From the NCBI GenBank assembly GCA_025057415.1, contig JANWXI010000017.1, positions 1 to 39,049 on the forward strand: DNA of 39,049 nt, in the 5' to 3' direction. Numbering within the stretch: position 1 is the first letter of the stretch; each line of letters opens with the position of its first letter. The notes under the pieces are model-generated. The model ran no database searches. It was not told where the DNA came from and saw only the letters and a program-made list of their open reading frames with translations. Positions 1 through 10,104 of the stretch are shown in pieces. Source of the DNA: Chitinophagales bacterium. GTDB lineage: Bacteria > Bacteroidota > Bacteroidia > Chitinophagales > LD1. Position numbers and translations under genes: made by a program.

Positions 1-23
1 AGGTGCTAACGTCCTTGCCCGAA

Positions 24-55
24 AAAAAAACCGCCTGCGCAGCAGGCGGTTTTGT
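24..55 (-). terminator. Rho-independent terminator downstream of rpoB
   Basis: Perfect stem AACCGCCTGC-GCAGGCGGTT around a short loop, followed on the minus strand by a run of about 9 T (poly-A on + at 22-30); lies ~20 nt after the rpoB stop. Confidence 0.85.
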
Positions 56-72
56 ATGTGGCGGAAATGAGA

Positions 73-3000
73 TTATTCAAACTTCAAATCCAGTGCAAGC
101 CCGCGCAACTCATGCATCAGCACGTTAAACGACTCCGGAACACCTGCCTCGGGAATATTCTCACCCTTCACAATTGCCTCGTAAGTTTTAGCGCGGCCTA
201 CGATGTCGTCACTTTTTACGGTGAGCAGCTCCTGCAGAATGTTTGACGCTCCGTACGCCTCCAGTGCCCACACCTCCATCTCACCAAAGCGCTGACCGCC
301 AAACTGTGCCTTACCACCCAGGGGCTGCTGCGTGATGAGCGAGTACGGTCCAATGGAGCGTGCGTGCATTTTGTCGTCCACCATGTGGATGAGTTTGAGC
401 ATATATATAACTCCCACTGTGGTCTTTTGATGGAAGCGCTCACCGGTTTCGCCATCGTACAGGTATGTGGAGCCAAATTCAGGCAGCCCTGCCTTTTCTA
501 CGTACGACTGTATCTCCTCCAGCGATGCTCCGTCAAAAATCGGTGTGGCAAACTTTACACCGAGTTTTTGCCCTGCCCAGCCGAGCACGGTTTCGTAAAT
601 CTGACCTAAGTTCATCCGCGAAGGTACACCCAGCGGGTTCAGCACAATGTCCACCGGCGTGCCGTCTTCCAGAAACGGCATATCCTCTACGCGCACTATC
701 TTGGCCACAATACCTTTGTTACCGTGGCGCCCTGCCAGCTTATCACCTACTTTCAGTTTGCGTTTTTTCGCAATATATACCTTCGCGAGTTTCAGCACAC
801 CGCTCGGCAACTCATCACCGATGCTGATGTTGAATTTCTCGCGCTTGTAGCGGCCGGTCTCTTCGTTGTAGCGCAGGTTATAGTTGTGCAGTATTTTCTT
901 TACAAGCTCGTTGGTTTCCTCGTCTTTTGTCCAGTTATTGCCGTCCACCACGCTGTAGTCCAGGCCGTCAAGTATTTTCGAAGTAAACTTGGTGCCTTTG
1001 CTGATGAGCTCTTCTTTGTAAATGGTGTAAACCCCGTTGCTCACTTTACCGCTGAGTACGGTCATCAGCTTGTCAATGAGCAAACCTTTTAGGTCTGCCA
1101 TTTTCTTTTCGTATGCCTTGTCGAGTTTTTCCAGCGCCTCTTTCTCTTTCAGTTTTGAGGTTTTGTCTTTTTTGGCGCGCTGGAAAAGTTTCTTCGCAAT
1201 CACCGTACCTTCTACCGAAGGCGGTACTTTGAGCGAGGCATCTTTCACGTCACCGGCTTTGTCGCCAAAGATGGCGCGCAACAGTTTCTCCTCGGGTGTG
1301 GGGTCGCTCTCGCCTTTAGGGGTTATTTTGCCAATAAGTATATCACCCTCGCGAACACGCGCCCCGATGCGGATGATGCCGTTTTCGTCCAGATCCTTGG
1401 TGGCTTCTTCGCTTACGTTGGGTATATCGGGCGTTAGCTCTTCTTCACCGAGTTTAGTGTCGCGCACCTCCATTTCAAATTCTTCAATATGAATAGAGGT
1501 GAAGATGTCATCACGCACCACGCGCTCAGAGATAACGATGGCGTCCTCAAAATTATACCCCTTCCAGGGCATAAACGCTACTTTGAGGTTAGCGCCCAGC
1601 GCCAGTTCTCCGTTGTCGGTGGCAAAACCCTCACACAACACCTGCCCTTTGGTCACACGCTGCCCCTTGCGCACAAGCGGTTTCAGGTTGATGCACGTAT
1701 TTTGGTTTGTCTTCAAAAACTTGGGCAGCTTGTACGTAACGCGGTCGTCTTTGAACGAAACGAGTTTTTCTTCCTCGGTGCGGTCGTAGCGGATAACAAT
1801 TTCGTTTGCATCCACGTACTCTACCACTCCGTCGCGCTCGGCATTAATGAGGTTGCGCGAGTCCTGCGCTACCTTGCGCTCCAGCCCGGTGCCCACAATG
1901 GGTGCCTGCGGGCGCAGTAGCGGCACCGCCTGGCGTTGCATGTTAGAACCCATCAGGGCGCGGTTCGCATCGTCATGCTCCAAAAACGGAATGAGCGATG
2001 CCGAAACACCTACAATCTGATTGGGCGCCACATCCATGTACTGCACCTCTTCGGGCGAAAGTATCGGAAACTCGCCCTGATAGCGCGCTTTCACTTTATC
2101 GCTCAGTACGTTGCCTTTGTCGTCTATCTTCACATTGCTTTGGGCTATTTTTACGGTGTCTTCCTCCTCGGCGGTCAAAAATGCTACCTTGCCTTTCAGG
2201 TTCACCCTGCCGTTCTCTACACGGCGGTAAGGGGTCTCTATAAATCCCATCTTGTTCACCTTAGCGTGCACACAAAGCGTTGAGATAAGCCCGATGTTCG
2301 GCCCCTCAGGTGTTTCAATGGTACATAGGCGCCCGTAGTGGCTGTAGTGAACGTCGCGCACCTCAAACCCCGCACGCTCGCGCGATAGACCCCCGGGGCC
2401 TAATGCCGATACGCGGCGCTTGTTCGTAATCTCGGCAAGCGGGTTGGTTTGGTCCAAAAACTGCGAAAGTTGCGATGTGCCGAAAAACGAATTAATCACC
2501 GATGAAAGCGTGCGCGCGTTAATCAGATCCACAGGCGTAAACACCTCGTTGTCGCGCACATTCATCCGCTCGCGTACCGTGCGGGCCATACGCGCCAGAC
2601 CCACGCTAAACTGTGCCGAGAGTTGCTCGCCAACAGTGCGCACCCGGCGGTTGCTCAGGTGGTCTATATCGTCAATCTCAGCGCGCTGGTTACTCAGGTT
2701 TACCAGATATTTTACGATATGGATAATATCGGTTTTGGTGAGCACCCGGGTATTCATGTCAATATCCAGGTTCAGCTTTTTGTTGATTTTGTAGCGGCCT
2801 ACTTCGCCCAGGTCGTAGCGCTTGTCGCTGAAAAACAGTTTTTCAATAATGCCCCGGGCGGTCTCCTCGTCGGGCGGCTCACTGCCGCGCAGTTGCTTAT
2901 AAATGTGGTTGAGCGCCTCTATCTCCGAGTTAGACGTGTCCTTGTGCAGCGTGTTAAATATAATGGAGTAGTCGGCTGTTTGCTCCTCTTTGTGTACAAA

Positions 3001-3885
3001 CACGCTCTTGGCTCCGCTCTCCACTATCAGGTCTATGTTGTCTTCCGTAATCAGTGTGTCGCGCTCCAGCAGCACCTCGTTTCGCTCAATGCTCACCACC
3101 TCGCCCGTATCCTCATCCACAAAATCCTCCATCCAGGTGCGCAAAACGCGCGCCGCGAGCTTGCGCCCGATGGCCTTCTCGGCCTCCTTGCGGGTCCTGG
3201 TGGGTATTTCATCGGCAAGCTCAAAAAGCTGAAGTATGTCTTTATCGGTATCGTAGCCCACCGCGCGCAGCAACATCGTCACCGGAAACTTCTTCTTGCG
3301 GTCAATGTAAGCATACATCACATTGTTGATGTCTGTGGCAAACTCCATCCAGGCGCCTTTAAACGGTATCACGCGTGCCGAGTATATCTTCGTGCCGTTC
3401 GGGTGATAGCTCTGCCCGAAAAACACTCCCGGGCTGCGGTGCAACTGGCTCACAATTACCCGCTCTGCCCCGTTGATGATAAAGGTGCCTTTGGGGGTCA
3501 TGTAAGGAATGTTGCCCAAAAACACATCCTGCACGATGGTTTTAAAGTCAATATGCTCGGGGTCGTTGCAGCTCAGTTTCAGCTTGGCTTTCAGCGGCAC
3601 ACAGTACGTAAGCCCGCGCTCAATACACTCATCTATCGTATAGCGGGGCGGGTCCACAAAATAATCTATAAACTCCAACACGAAAATGTTGCGCGTGTCG
3701 GTAATCGGAAAATTCTCCTTAAAAACCGCATACAGCCCCTCTTTGTGCCGGTTCTCGGGCGTTGTGTCTAACTGCACAAACTCTCTAAACGACTCCAGTT
3801 GAATGTCTAACAAATCGGGCTGTTCATCGGGGAGCTTAATCTTGCCGAAGTTGATACGCTCGGCAGGTTTCTTCGTTTCGACCAT
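73..3885 (-). CDS. rpoB: DNA-directed RNA polymerase subunit beta
   Basis: 1270 aa with classic RpoB segments ([106 protein letters not shown]). Confidence 0.99.
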   Translation of the reverse strand: MVETKKPAERINFGKIKLPDEQPDLLDIQLESFREFVQLDTTPENRHKEGLYAVFKENFPITDTRNIFVLEFIDYFVDPPRYTIDECIERGLTYCVPLKAKLKLSCNDPEHIDFKTIVQDVFLGNIPYMTPKGTFIINGAERVIVSQLHRSPGVFFGQSYHPNGTKIYSARVIPFKGAWMEFATDINNVMYAYIDRKKKFPVTMLLRAVGYDTDKDILQLFELADEIPTRTRKEAEKAIGRKLAARVLRTWMEDFVDEDTGEVVSIERNEVLLERDTLITEDNIDLIVESGAKSVFVHKEEQTADYSIIFNTLHKDTSNSEIEALNHIYKQLRGSEPPDEETARGIIEKLFFSDKRYDLGEVGRYKINKKLNLDIDMNTRVLTKTDIIHIVKYLVNLSNQRAEIDDIDHLSNRRVRTVGEQLSAQFSVGLARMARTVRERMNVRDNEVFTPVDLINARTLSSVINSFFGTSQLSQFLDQTNPLAEITNKRRVSALGPGGLSRERAGFEVRDVHYSHYGRLCTIETPEGPNIGLISTLCVHAKVNKMGFIETPYRRVENGRVNLKGKVAFLTAEEEDTVKIAQSNVKIDDKGNVLSDKVKARYQGEFPILSPEEVQYMDVAPNQIVGVSASLIPFLEHDDANRALMGSNMQRQAVPLLRPQAPIVGTGLERKVAQDSRNLINAERDGVVEYVDANEIVIRYDRTEEEKLVSFKDDRVTYKLPKFLKTNQNTCINLKPLVRKGQRVTKGQVLCEGFATDNGELALGANLKVAFMPWKGYNFEDAIVISERVVRDDIFTSIHIEEFEMEVRDTKLGEEELTPDIPNVSEEATKDLDENGIIRIGARVREGDILIGKITPKGESDPTPEEKLLRAIFGDKAGDVKDASLKVPPSVEGTVIAKKLFQRAKKDKTSKLKEKEALEKLDKAYEKKMADLKGLLIDKLMTVLSGKVSNGVYTIYKEELISKGTKFTSKILDGLDYSVVDGNNWTKDEETNELVKKILHNYNLRYNEETGRYKREKFNISIGDELPSGVLKLAKVYIAKKRKLKVGDKLAGRHGNKGIVAKIVRVEDMPFLEDGTPVDIVLNPLGVPSRMNLGQIYETVLGWAGQKLGVKFATPIFDGASLEEIQSYVEKAGLPEFGSTYLYDGETGERFHQKTTVGVIYMLKLIHMVDDKMHARSIGPYSLITQQPLGGKAQFGGQRFGEMEVWALEAYGASNILQELLTVKSDDIVGRAKTYEAIVKGENIPEAGVPESFNVLMHELRGLALDLKFE

Positions 3886-4032
3886 AGCGAAATTTATGGG
3901 TTAGCGCTTTTAACAATTCCCTGAATACAAATACGATAGCTGCGCAGGCGTTTACCCATTACAGCGATAATTCACCTGCCAACCACAGTTATCAGCATAA
4001 GAATCCAGGAACCGGTTTTGCAAAACGGAGCG

Positions 4033-4063
4033 CAAAGGTACTTTATTGCCCGATTTTACCAAA
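4033..4063 (-). promoter_or_regulatory. Candidate Bacteroidota-type promoter for rpoB
   Basis: On the minus strand TTTG-N19-TACCTTTG, an exact fit to the Bacteroidetes -33 TTTG / -7 TAnnTTTG consensus; ~150 nt upstream of the rpoB ATG. Confidence 0.7.
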
Positions 4064-4160
4064 CTTTCATCCCATATTTTTTTGGGCTACACCGCGCATC
4101 CATACGCCCCTGTTCACCTCGTCTTTCCACGTTTCATGTGATGTGTAATTTTTGTTTGTA

Positions 4161-4335
4161 ATTGGGGGTGCCCCCGCAACGGCGCTCCGCAAAGCTACGC
4201 GCCGCTGCGGGGTCGGGCTTGCTACGGGGTACGCTTCGCTCCCGCCCCGCCCGCCACTGGCTCATATTCCAGCGGAGCGGGCGGGGCCGCTTCGCTTCGC
4301 TCGCGCCCTGCGCATCCCACACCCCACCGTATAGG
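4161..4335 (+). repeat. Hairpin-forming intergenic repeat, copy 1
   Basis: Contains TTGGGGGTGCCCCC, a 14-bp stem with 1 mismatch (4172-4185 / 4199-4212), core GGGGTCGGGCTTGCTACGGGGTACGCTTCGCTCCCG, and a second 11-bp stem GCCCCGCCCGC/GCGGGCGGGGC (4244-4254 / 4277-4287). Core matches copy 2 (11200-11365) in inverse orientation at about 33/36 positions. Confidence 0.8.
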
Positions 4336-4575
4336 AGCGGTCAAACGATTTCAAGTCGTTACACCTCTGTTGCCCCCGGCCGTTATTCTCTCTCTCCACC
4401 CGCGCCGCCGGCGCGGGCGAAACCATACCCCACTCCGCTCTCAACTTTCAATACTTCACCCCCACTCCCGCAACCTCATGCCAGCCACAATGCCCGCTAC
4501 ACCACCAATTTTCACCCTGCACAAAAAACAACCAACTCCATACCCCACCGACCACAAATAAACTATATTGCACCC

Positions 4576-5118
4576 ATGAACCACATCACGCAACGCCTTC
4601 ACCAAACCATCCGCACCGTGCCCGACTTTCCCAAGCCCGGCATTCAGTTCAAAGACATCACCCCCATCTTCCTCGATGCCGATTTGTGCGATGACATCGC
4701 CACGCAAATAATCAACCGGTTCCAACAACAAAACGTGCGAATTGATGCAATATGTGCCATTGAAAGTCGCGGCTTTTTTATCGGAATTTTAATCGCCAAC
4801 AAACTCCGCGTGCCCCTTTTTCCGGTGCGTAAAGCCGGTAAACTCCCCGCCAAAACCAAATCATACACTTACGAGCTGGAATACGGCAACGCCACACTCG
4901 AAATTCACACCGATGTGGTAAAGCCCGGCTGGCAGGTAATGATACACGATGACCTGCTCGCCACAGGCGGCACTGCTATGGCTGCCGCAGAACTCATACG
5001 GGCCGAGGGAGGCAGTGTGGCGGGCTTCTCATTTATCGTGGAGTTAAATTTTCTCAACGGAAGGCAAAAAATAAGCCCCTACAGCAACTGCATTGTTTCA
5101 CTCGTAAACTACACGTAG
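4576..5118 (+). CDS. apt: Adenine phosphoribosyltransferase
   Basis: MNHITQRLHQTIRTVPDFPKPGIQFKDITPIFLD... with PRPP-binding motif VMIHDDLLATGGTAMAAAELI; start set at the internal ATG, not the ORF-track start at 4162. Confidence 0.96.
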   Translation: MNHITQRLHQTIRTVPDFPKPGIQFKDITPIFLDADLCDDIATQIINRFQQQNVRIDAICAIESRGFFIGILIANKLRVPLFPVRKAGKLPAKTKSYTYELEYGNATLEIHTDVVKPGWQVMIHDDLLATGGTAMAAAELIRAEGGSVAGFSFIVELNFLNGRQKISPYSNCIVSLVNYT

Positions 5119-5155
5119 TAATTTATTGGCGGAATTACCGCACCTTTGCACACGC

Positions 5156-6268
5156 ATGATGAGCATTACACCCGATGACATACTGCGCGCCCTGCGCCAC
5201 GTGCATGACCCCGACCTCAAAAAAGACCTCGTATCGCTGGGCATGGTGAGTGATGTGGAAATTGCGGGCAATCACGTGCGTTTTAAGGTAACCCTTACCA
5301 CACCCGCTTGTCCGCTTAAAGAAAAAATCAAACAGGACTGCATAAATGCCGTGCGCAAACACATCCCGGGTATTGGCGATGTTGAGGTGGTGATGGATGC
5401 GCAGGTCACCAGCGCGCGGTTGGCAAGTGTAAACGTATTGCCGAGCGTCAAAAACATCATCTGTGTGGCATCGGGCAAGGGCGGCGTGGGCAAATCTACG
5501 GTTTCGGCTAACCTTGCCGTAAAACTTGCAGCGCATGGCGCCCGCGTAGGGCTGATTGATGCCGATATCCATGGACCGAGTATTCCCACCATGTTTGGCA
5601 TCAAGGACCGCAAACCCACAGTGCGCCTCATCAAAGAGAAACACTACATGGAACCCGTAGAGGCATACGGGGTCAAAACGCTCTCACTCGGTTTTTTGAT
5701 AAACGACCACCAGCCCGTGGTGTGGCGTGGCCCCATGGTCACCTCTGCCCTTCGCCAGTTTGTAACCGATTGCATCTGGGGTAAATTAGATTACCTGATT
5801 ATTGACATGCCCCCGGGCACCGGTGATGTACACCTCACCGTAGCGCAAATCATGAACGTAACCGGGGCCATTATCGTTACCACTCCGCAGGACGTTGCCC
5901 TTGCCGATGCGCGTAAAGCGCTGGCCATGTTTCGGTTAGATAGTATCCGCATCCCCGTTTTAGGTGTGGTAGAAAACATGGCGTACTTCACCCCCGATGA
6001 CCTGCCCGACCGCAAGTACTACATCTTCGGCAGCGGCGGCGGCAAGCGCCTTGCCGATGAGTACGAAGTGCCGTTTTTGGGTGAAATCCCCATCGTAACC
6101 GAAATACGCACAGGCGGTGACGAAGGAAGACCGGCATCGCTATTCAGCAACAACCCCGCCGTGCGCGATGCTTATGAAGTACTCGCCCTGCGCCTCGCAC
6201 AGCAGGTGGCTATCAGCAACGCACTACTGGTAACCGATGATGTAGCTAAAACCGAAACTATTACCTGA
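5156..6268 (+). CDS. Mrp/NBP35 (ApbC)-family P-loop ATPase, iron-sulfur carrier, with N-terminal MIP18/DUF59 domain
   Basis: N-terminal ITPDDILRALRHVHDPDLKKDLVSLGMV; deviant Walker A ASGKGGVGKSTVSANLAV; DADIHGPSIPTMFG; IIDMPPGTGDVHLT. Confidence 0.96.
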   Translation: MMSITPDDILRALRHVHDPDLKKDLVSLGMVSDVEIAGNHVRFKVTLTTPACPLKEKIKQDCINAVRKHIPGIGDVEVVMDAQVTSARLASVNVLPSVKNIICVASGKGGVGKSTVSANLAVKLAAHGARVGLIDADIHGPSIPTMFGIKDRKPTVRLIKEKHYMEPVEAYGVKTLSLGFLINDHQPVVWRGPMVTSALRQFVTDCIWGKLDYLIIDMPPGTGDVHLTVAQIMNVTGAIIVTTPQDVALADARKALAMFRLDSIRIPVLGVVENMAYFTPDDLPDRKYYIFGSGGGKRLADEYEVPFLGEIPIVTEIRTGGDEGRPASLFSNNPAVRDAYEVLALRLAQQVAISNALLVTDDVAKTETIT

Positions 6269-6269
6269 A

Positions 6270-6860
6270 ATGTTTACCGGTATCATTGAGGCAGTGGGTA
6301 CTGTAAGCGACCTCCATCGCGAGGGCGATAACCTGCACATTACCATTCGCTCCGCTATCTCCTCATCGCTCCGCGTGGACCAAAGCGTGGCACACGATGG
6401 GGTATGCCTCACGGTTATCAAAACTGACGACAACCGCCACACGGTGACTGCCGTGCGCGAAACCCTCGCCAAAACCACTCTTGGGGCTTGGAAAGCCGGC
6501 CACCTGGTAAACTTAGAACGCTGCATGCCTGCCGACGGTCGCTTTGACGGGCACATCGTGCAAGGCCACGTGGACGACACCGCAATTTGCCACTCAGTTA
6601 CTGACGATAACGGAAGCTGGATTTACCGCTTTCAATACCGTGCCTCACCCCGCTCCCTGATTGTCGAAAAAGGGTCGGTGTGTATCAACGGCATTTCGCT
6701 CACGGCTTTTGACGTAACAGACGAGGCGTTTTCGGTGGCTGTAATCCCCTACACCTATCGCCACACGAATATCTGCAAGGTGCGCCCGGGCGATGCCGTC
6801 AACATTGAGTACGACATTCTGGGTAAATACATCGCCCGCGTAATGGAACTGAGAAAATAA
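6270..6860 (+). CDS. ribE: Riboflavin synthase, alpha chain
   Basis: MFTGIIEAVGTV start and duplicated lumazine-binding fold; GHIVQGHVDDTA; KGSVCINGISLT; VNIEYDILGKYIAR. Confidence 0.97.
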   Translation: MFTGIIEAVGTVSDLHREGDNLHITIRSAISSSLRVDQSVAHDGVCLTVIKTDDNRHTVTAVRETLAKTTLGAWKAGHLVNLERCMPADGRFDGHIVQGHVDDTAICHSVTDDNGSWIYRFQYRASPRSLIVEKGSVCINGISLTAFDVTDEAFSVAVIPYTYRHTNICKVRPGDAVNIEYDILGKYIARVMELRK

Positions 6861-7700
6861 TTACAGCGCACGTTGCCGCACCAACACCTTGTAGGGTTTG
6901 TTACTAATTTGATATTGAAATGTGCCCAGCGGGTCGCTGGCAGAATAAAGCCGGAGCGTATCGCCCGAAAAAGCAAAGTGATACAGGTTATTCAAAAACT
7001 CGGAGCTGCTCTCATTTTCGTTGTAAAGCTCTATAGCATCAAAATCTATCCCTTCCATGAAATCGAAAATCAACGCATAGTGGTCTTCTTTCCAGCCGCT
7101 TTCAACCTTCCCGTCAGGATGAAACACCACAACCGTATGGTCAGACAAATCTTCGTAAGCGCCGGCTATCAATGCGCTGCTAAGCGCATACTGCGCATCT
7201 TTTACCCTGCGGTAAACCTCGCGGGTGTTTGAGTTGGTGAAAAAAATCTCTAACCGGTTGCTGTCAATCAGCCGCAGCTCAAACGGCTCATCTATGTAGG
7301 GTTCACCGGTACCTGTGTTTAAATTGTTTATGAAACGCCCTGTAGTACTGTCATATTGCAAGTACGCTAAATATCCGCCTTCGTGCTCGGTGGCTCCGCT
7401 GAGTATGGCCGAGTCGCTCATCAGGTTTTCTTTGTCGAGCCAGAAAGTAAAAAAGCTGAAGTTTACATCACGCGCTTTCCAGATAGATTTCGTTTGCTCT
7501 ACGGTGAGTAAATACTCTTCAGGCATCCAGGTTCCATTAAGGGAATCGGCTACAGCATGGCGAAGCGGTATAAGGTTTGCCTGTGTGGAAACGGTTTTGT
7601 TTTTGCAGCCAGTAAACAATACTATGATGAGCAAAAGGAATATACAAGGTCGCAGCATCGGGGTAGTTAGTTTCATAACGTAATTATATAATTTTTTCAT
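6861..7700 (-). CDS. Hypothetical lipoprotein
   Basis: 279 aa with lipobox-like FLLLIIVLFTGCKNK; no family recognised. Confidence 0.75.
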   Translation of the reverse strand: MKKLYNYVMKLTTPMLRPCIFLLLIIVLFTGCKNKTVSTQANLIPLRHAVADSLNGTWMPEEYLLTVEQTKSIWKARDVNFSFFTFWLDKENLMSDSAILSGATEHEGGYLAYLQYDSTTGRFINNLNTGTGEPYIDEPFELRLIDSNRLEIFFTNSNTREVYRRVKDAQYALSSALIAGAYEDLSDHTVVVFHPDGKVESGWKEDHYALIFDFMEGIDFDAIELYNENESSSEFLNNLYHFAFSGDTLRLYSASDPLGTFQYQISNKPYKVLVRQRAL

Positions 7701-7742
7701 TCAATGCCAAAATGCCGTAATATTGCACCGGTAATCGTGCCG

Positions 7743-8429
7743 ATGAAAAGGAAAACCCGTATTCGTATTCATCGCGAGGGGCACAAAATTTTGTTGGTTA
7801 CCTGTGCCGTATTGATAGCGCTCAACCTCTTCACTACCTTATATCTCAAAAATCCTGCCCTGAATGCCGTTACCGTTACCATGTCAGTTTTATTAGTGGG
7901 ATGTTTTGCGTATTTCTTCCGGTTGCCCCACCGCGAGTTTGTCACCGGCAACTGCCAGGTAATTGCTCCTGCCGACGGACGGATTGTGGTGATTGAAGAA
8001 ACCTACGAACAGGAGTATTTCAAAGATAAACGCATACAGGTTTCCATATTCATGAGCCCCACCAATGTGCACGTTAACCGCTCGCCCATCAGCGGGGTAG
8101 TCACTTATCAGAAATACCACCCGGGTAAATACCTGGTGGCATGGCACCCCAAAAGCAGCGAGAAAAACGAGCGCAACACGATAGTTCTGGAGCACGAAGA
8201 AAGCGATACCGAAATACTCATCCGCCAGATAGCCGGCAAATTAGCGCGCAAAATTCGTTGGTATTTCAATGAGGGCGATACGGTAATGCAGAATGCTGAG
8301 CTCGGCTTTATTAAATTTGGTTCGCGGGTAGATATGTTCTTACCCCTCGGTACAAAAATTGATGTGTCGCTTCGCCAGAAAGTAAAAGGCGGGGTAACCG
8401 TGATTGGTACCTTACCCGAAAACAACTAA
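7743..8429 (+). CDS. psd: Phosphatidylserine decarboxylase, short form
   Basis: APADGRIVVIEE, SIFMSPTNVHVNRSPISGVV, and C-terminal LGFIKFGSRVDMFLP with the GS autocleavage site. ATG at 7743 preferred over 7704. Confidence 0.95.
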   Translation: MKRKTRIRIHREGHKILLVTCAVLIALNLFTTLYLKNPALNAVTVTMSVLLVGCFAYFFRLPHREFVTGNCQVIAPADGRIVVIEETYEQEYFKDKRIQVSIFMSPTNVHVNRSPISGVVTYQKYHPGKYLVAWHPKSSEKNERNTIVLEHEESDTEILIRQIAGKLARKIRWYFNEGDTVMQNAELGFIKFGSRVDMFLPLGTKIDVSLRQKVKGGVTVIGTLPENN

Positions 8430-8440
8430 ATTTGTAAATC

Positions 8441-8728
8441 ATGCGCAAACTATTTTTGTTGATATGCATTTTTACCGCCACATCGCTCATGGCGCAGCAA
8501 AACGCAACCGAAAGCGCCGGTACTCCTAAAGCCAAACCTACGTTGCGCATTATGCCCCGACCGGCCCCCAACCTCGTACTGCCCGAAAAACACAGCTCCG
8601 CTATAAAAACACCTGACACCACAATTTCGCCATCCGAAAATACCGGCGCTATGCCTGTACCATCCAGATTGCCGGAAAGCAAATCTTCAGGAGAAGGTAA
8701 AATTTACAACCGCAACGCTGAGCGGTAA
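8441..8728 (+). CDS. Small hypothetical exported protein
   Basis: 95 aa with signal peptide MRKLFLLICIFTATSLMAQQ and a Pro/Ser/Thr-rich remainder. Confidence 0.6.
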   Translation: MRKLFLLICIFTATSLMAQQNATESAGTPKAKPTLRIMPRPAPNLVLPEKHSSAIKTPDTTISPSENTGAMPVPSRLPESKSSGEGKIYNRNAER

Positions 8729-8875
8729 ACGCACTGCTACTGCCCACTAATTGGTGCTATTCAGAAACTATCCACACTGTACAGGTTAATAGCGCATGCT
8801 GCGCATTGTACTATAACGTGCAGTTTTGTAGATACTTTATATCCTAATGTTTCGTTACTTTTTCAAATACGCTGT

Positions 8876-9559
8876 ATGACGTTACTGCAAATTGTGACCG
8901 AAGCCGGCGCCGGTGCAGCGCAGGCAGCCCCGACCGAACAATCGCTCTCGCTGTTTGAACTGTTGATGAAAGGCGGCTGGGTGATGATACCCATTGCCAT
9001 CCTGTCGGTAATTGCTGTTTACCTGATTGCCGAGCGCTATCTGGTTATTTCGCGCGCTTCTAAAGTGGACAGCAGTTTTATGAATAACATCCGCACCATG
9101 CTGCTTGACGGTAAAACCGAAGCGGCATTGAGTTTGTGCCGCAGTACCAACACCCCCATAGCCCGCCTGCTGGAGAAAGGCATCAAGCGGCTCGGCAAAC
9201 CCATCAAAGAAATTGAGAGCGCCGTGGAAAACACAGGCAAACTGGAGATTTACAAACTGGAAAAAAATTTGGCTTACCTCGGCATTATTGCCGGCATCGC
9301 CCCGATGATGGGTTTTATCGGCACTATCAGCGGAGTGATTAACATATTCTATAAAATCTCCATATCATCTGATTTCGGCATCCAGCAGATTTCAGATGGT
9401 TTGTATGAAAAAATGATAACCAGTGCGGCGGGGCTTCTCGTGGGCATTATCGCGCACGTGGGTTTTCACTACTTAAACAGCATGATTGACCGCGTGAGCT
9501 TTCAGCTCGAAAGCACAACGGTTGATTTTATTGACCTCATCCAGGAGCCGGCCAAATAA
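8876..9559 (+). CDS. exbB: MotA/TolQ/ExbB proton channel family protein
   Basis: TM-rich protein with GIIAGIAPMMGFIGTISGVINIFYKIS and MITSAAGLLVGIIAHVGFHYLN; adjacent to ExbD. Confidence 0.93.
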   Translation: MTLLQIVTEAGAGAAQAAPTEQSLSLFELLMKGGWVMIPIAILSVIAVYLIAERYLVISRASKVDSSFMNNIRTMLLDGKTEAALSLCRSTNTPIARLLEKGIKRLGKPIKEIESAVENTGKLEIYKLEKNLAYLGIIAGIAPMMGFIGTISGVINIFYKISISSDFGIQQISDGLYEKMITSAAGLLVGIIAHVGFHYLNSMIDRVSFQLESTTVDFIDLIQEPAK

Positions 9560-9580
9560 TTTTGCATCTAACCGCAACGT

Positions 9581-9985
9581 ATGCAACTGCGCAGAAAAAC
9601 CAGAATGCACAGCGAGGTAAGCACCCACTCCATGAACGACATCATGTTTTTTTTGATGTTGTTCTTTTTGCTTGTGAGCACCATGGTGGTCACCTCGGGC
9701 ATCAAAATTGCGCTTCCCAAAGCCGCCGCAGGCAAAAACATCGGCAAGCAAAACATTGTGCTGGCAGTGGACAGCGCCCTGAATTACTACCTGAATAATA
9801 AGCCCGTAACCCGCGAAGAACTGGAGCAGCGCCTCACCGAAGTGGCGAAGAAAGACACCTCAAAGGAAGCTACTATCATCTTTAAGGCAGACGGGCGCCT
9901 CACCCTGCAACAGGTAGTGGATGTGATGGACATGGGCCAAAAGCTGAAACTGAAAATGGTTATGGCTACCGATAAAAAAAGGTAA
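9581..9985 (+). CDS. exbD: Biopolymer transport protein ExbD/TolR
   Basis: Single N-terminal TM (MNDIMFFLMLFFLLVSTMVV), then ALPKAAAGK...IVLAVDSALNYYLNNKPVTREELEQRL...ADGRLTLQQVVDVMDMGQKL. Confidence 0.93.
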   Translation: MQLRRKTRMHSEVSTHSMNDIMFFLMLFFLLVSTMVVTSGIKIALPKAAAGKNIGKQNIVLAVDSALNYYLNNKPVTREELEQRLTEVAKKDTSKEATIIFKADGRLTLQQVVDVMDMGQKLKLKMVMATDKKR

Positions 9986-10104
9986 AACTCATATATCCAT
10001 CTGCACAACGGTTAATCCGTCTGGCAGGTGAAAGCATATTTTCGTATGTAACTTATGGAAACCGGTAACTATATTTATCTTTAATACAAACAACGCATCG
10101 CATC

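Noticed and set aside
2623-3771. 382-aa + strand ORF opposite rpoB
   Set aside because: Antisense shadow of a certain rpoB reading frame; no recognisable domain, explained by codon bias.
4134-4444. Short ORFs across repeat copy 1 on both strands
   Set aside because: Low-complexity Arg/Ala/Pro peptides from a hairpin repeat; no coding evidence.
4162-4575. N-terminal 138-aa extension of the apt ORF as listed in the track
   Set aside because: It translates the GC-rich repeat and low-complexity leader; homology to Apt begins at MNHITQRL (4576).
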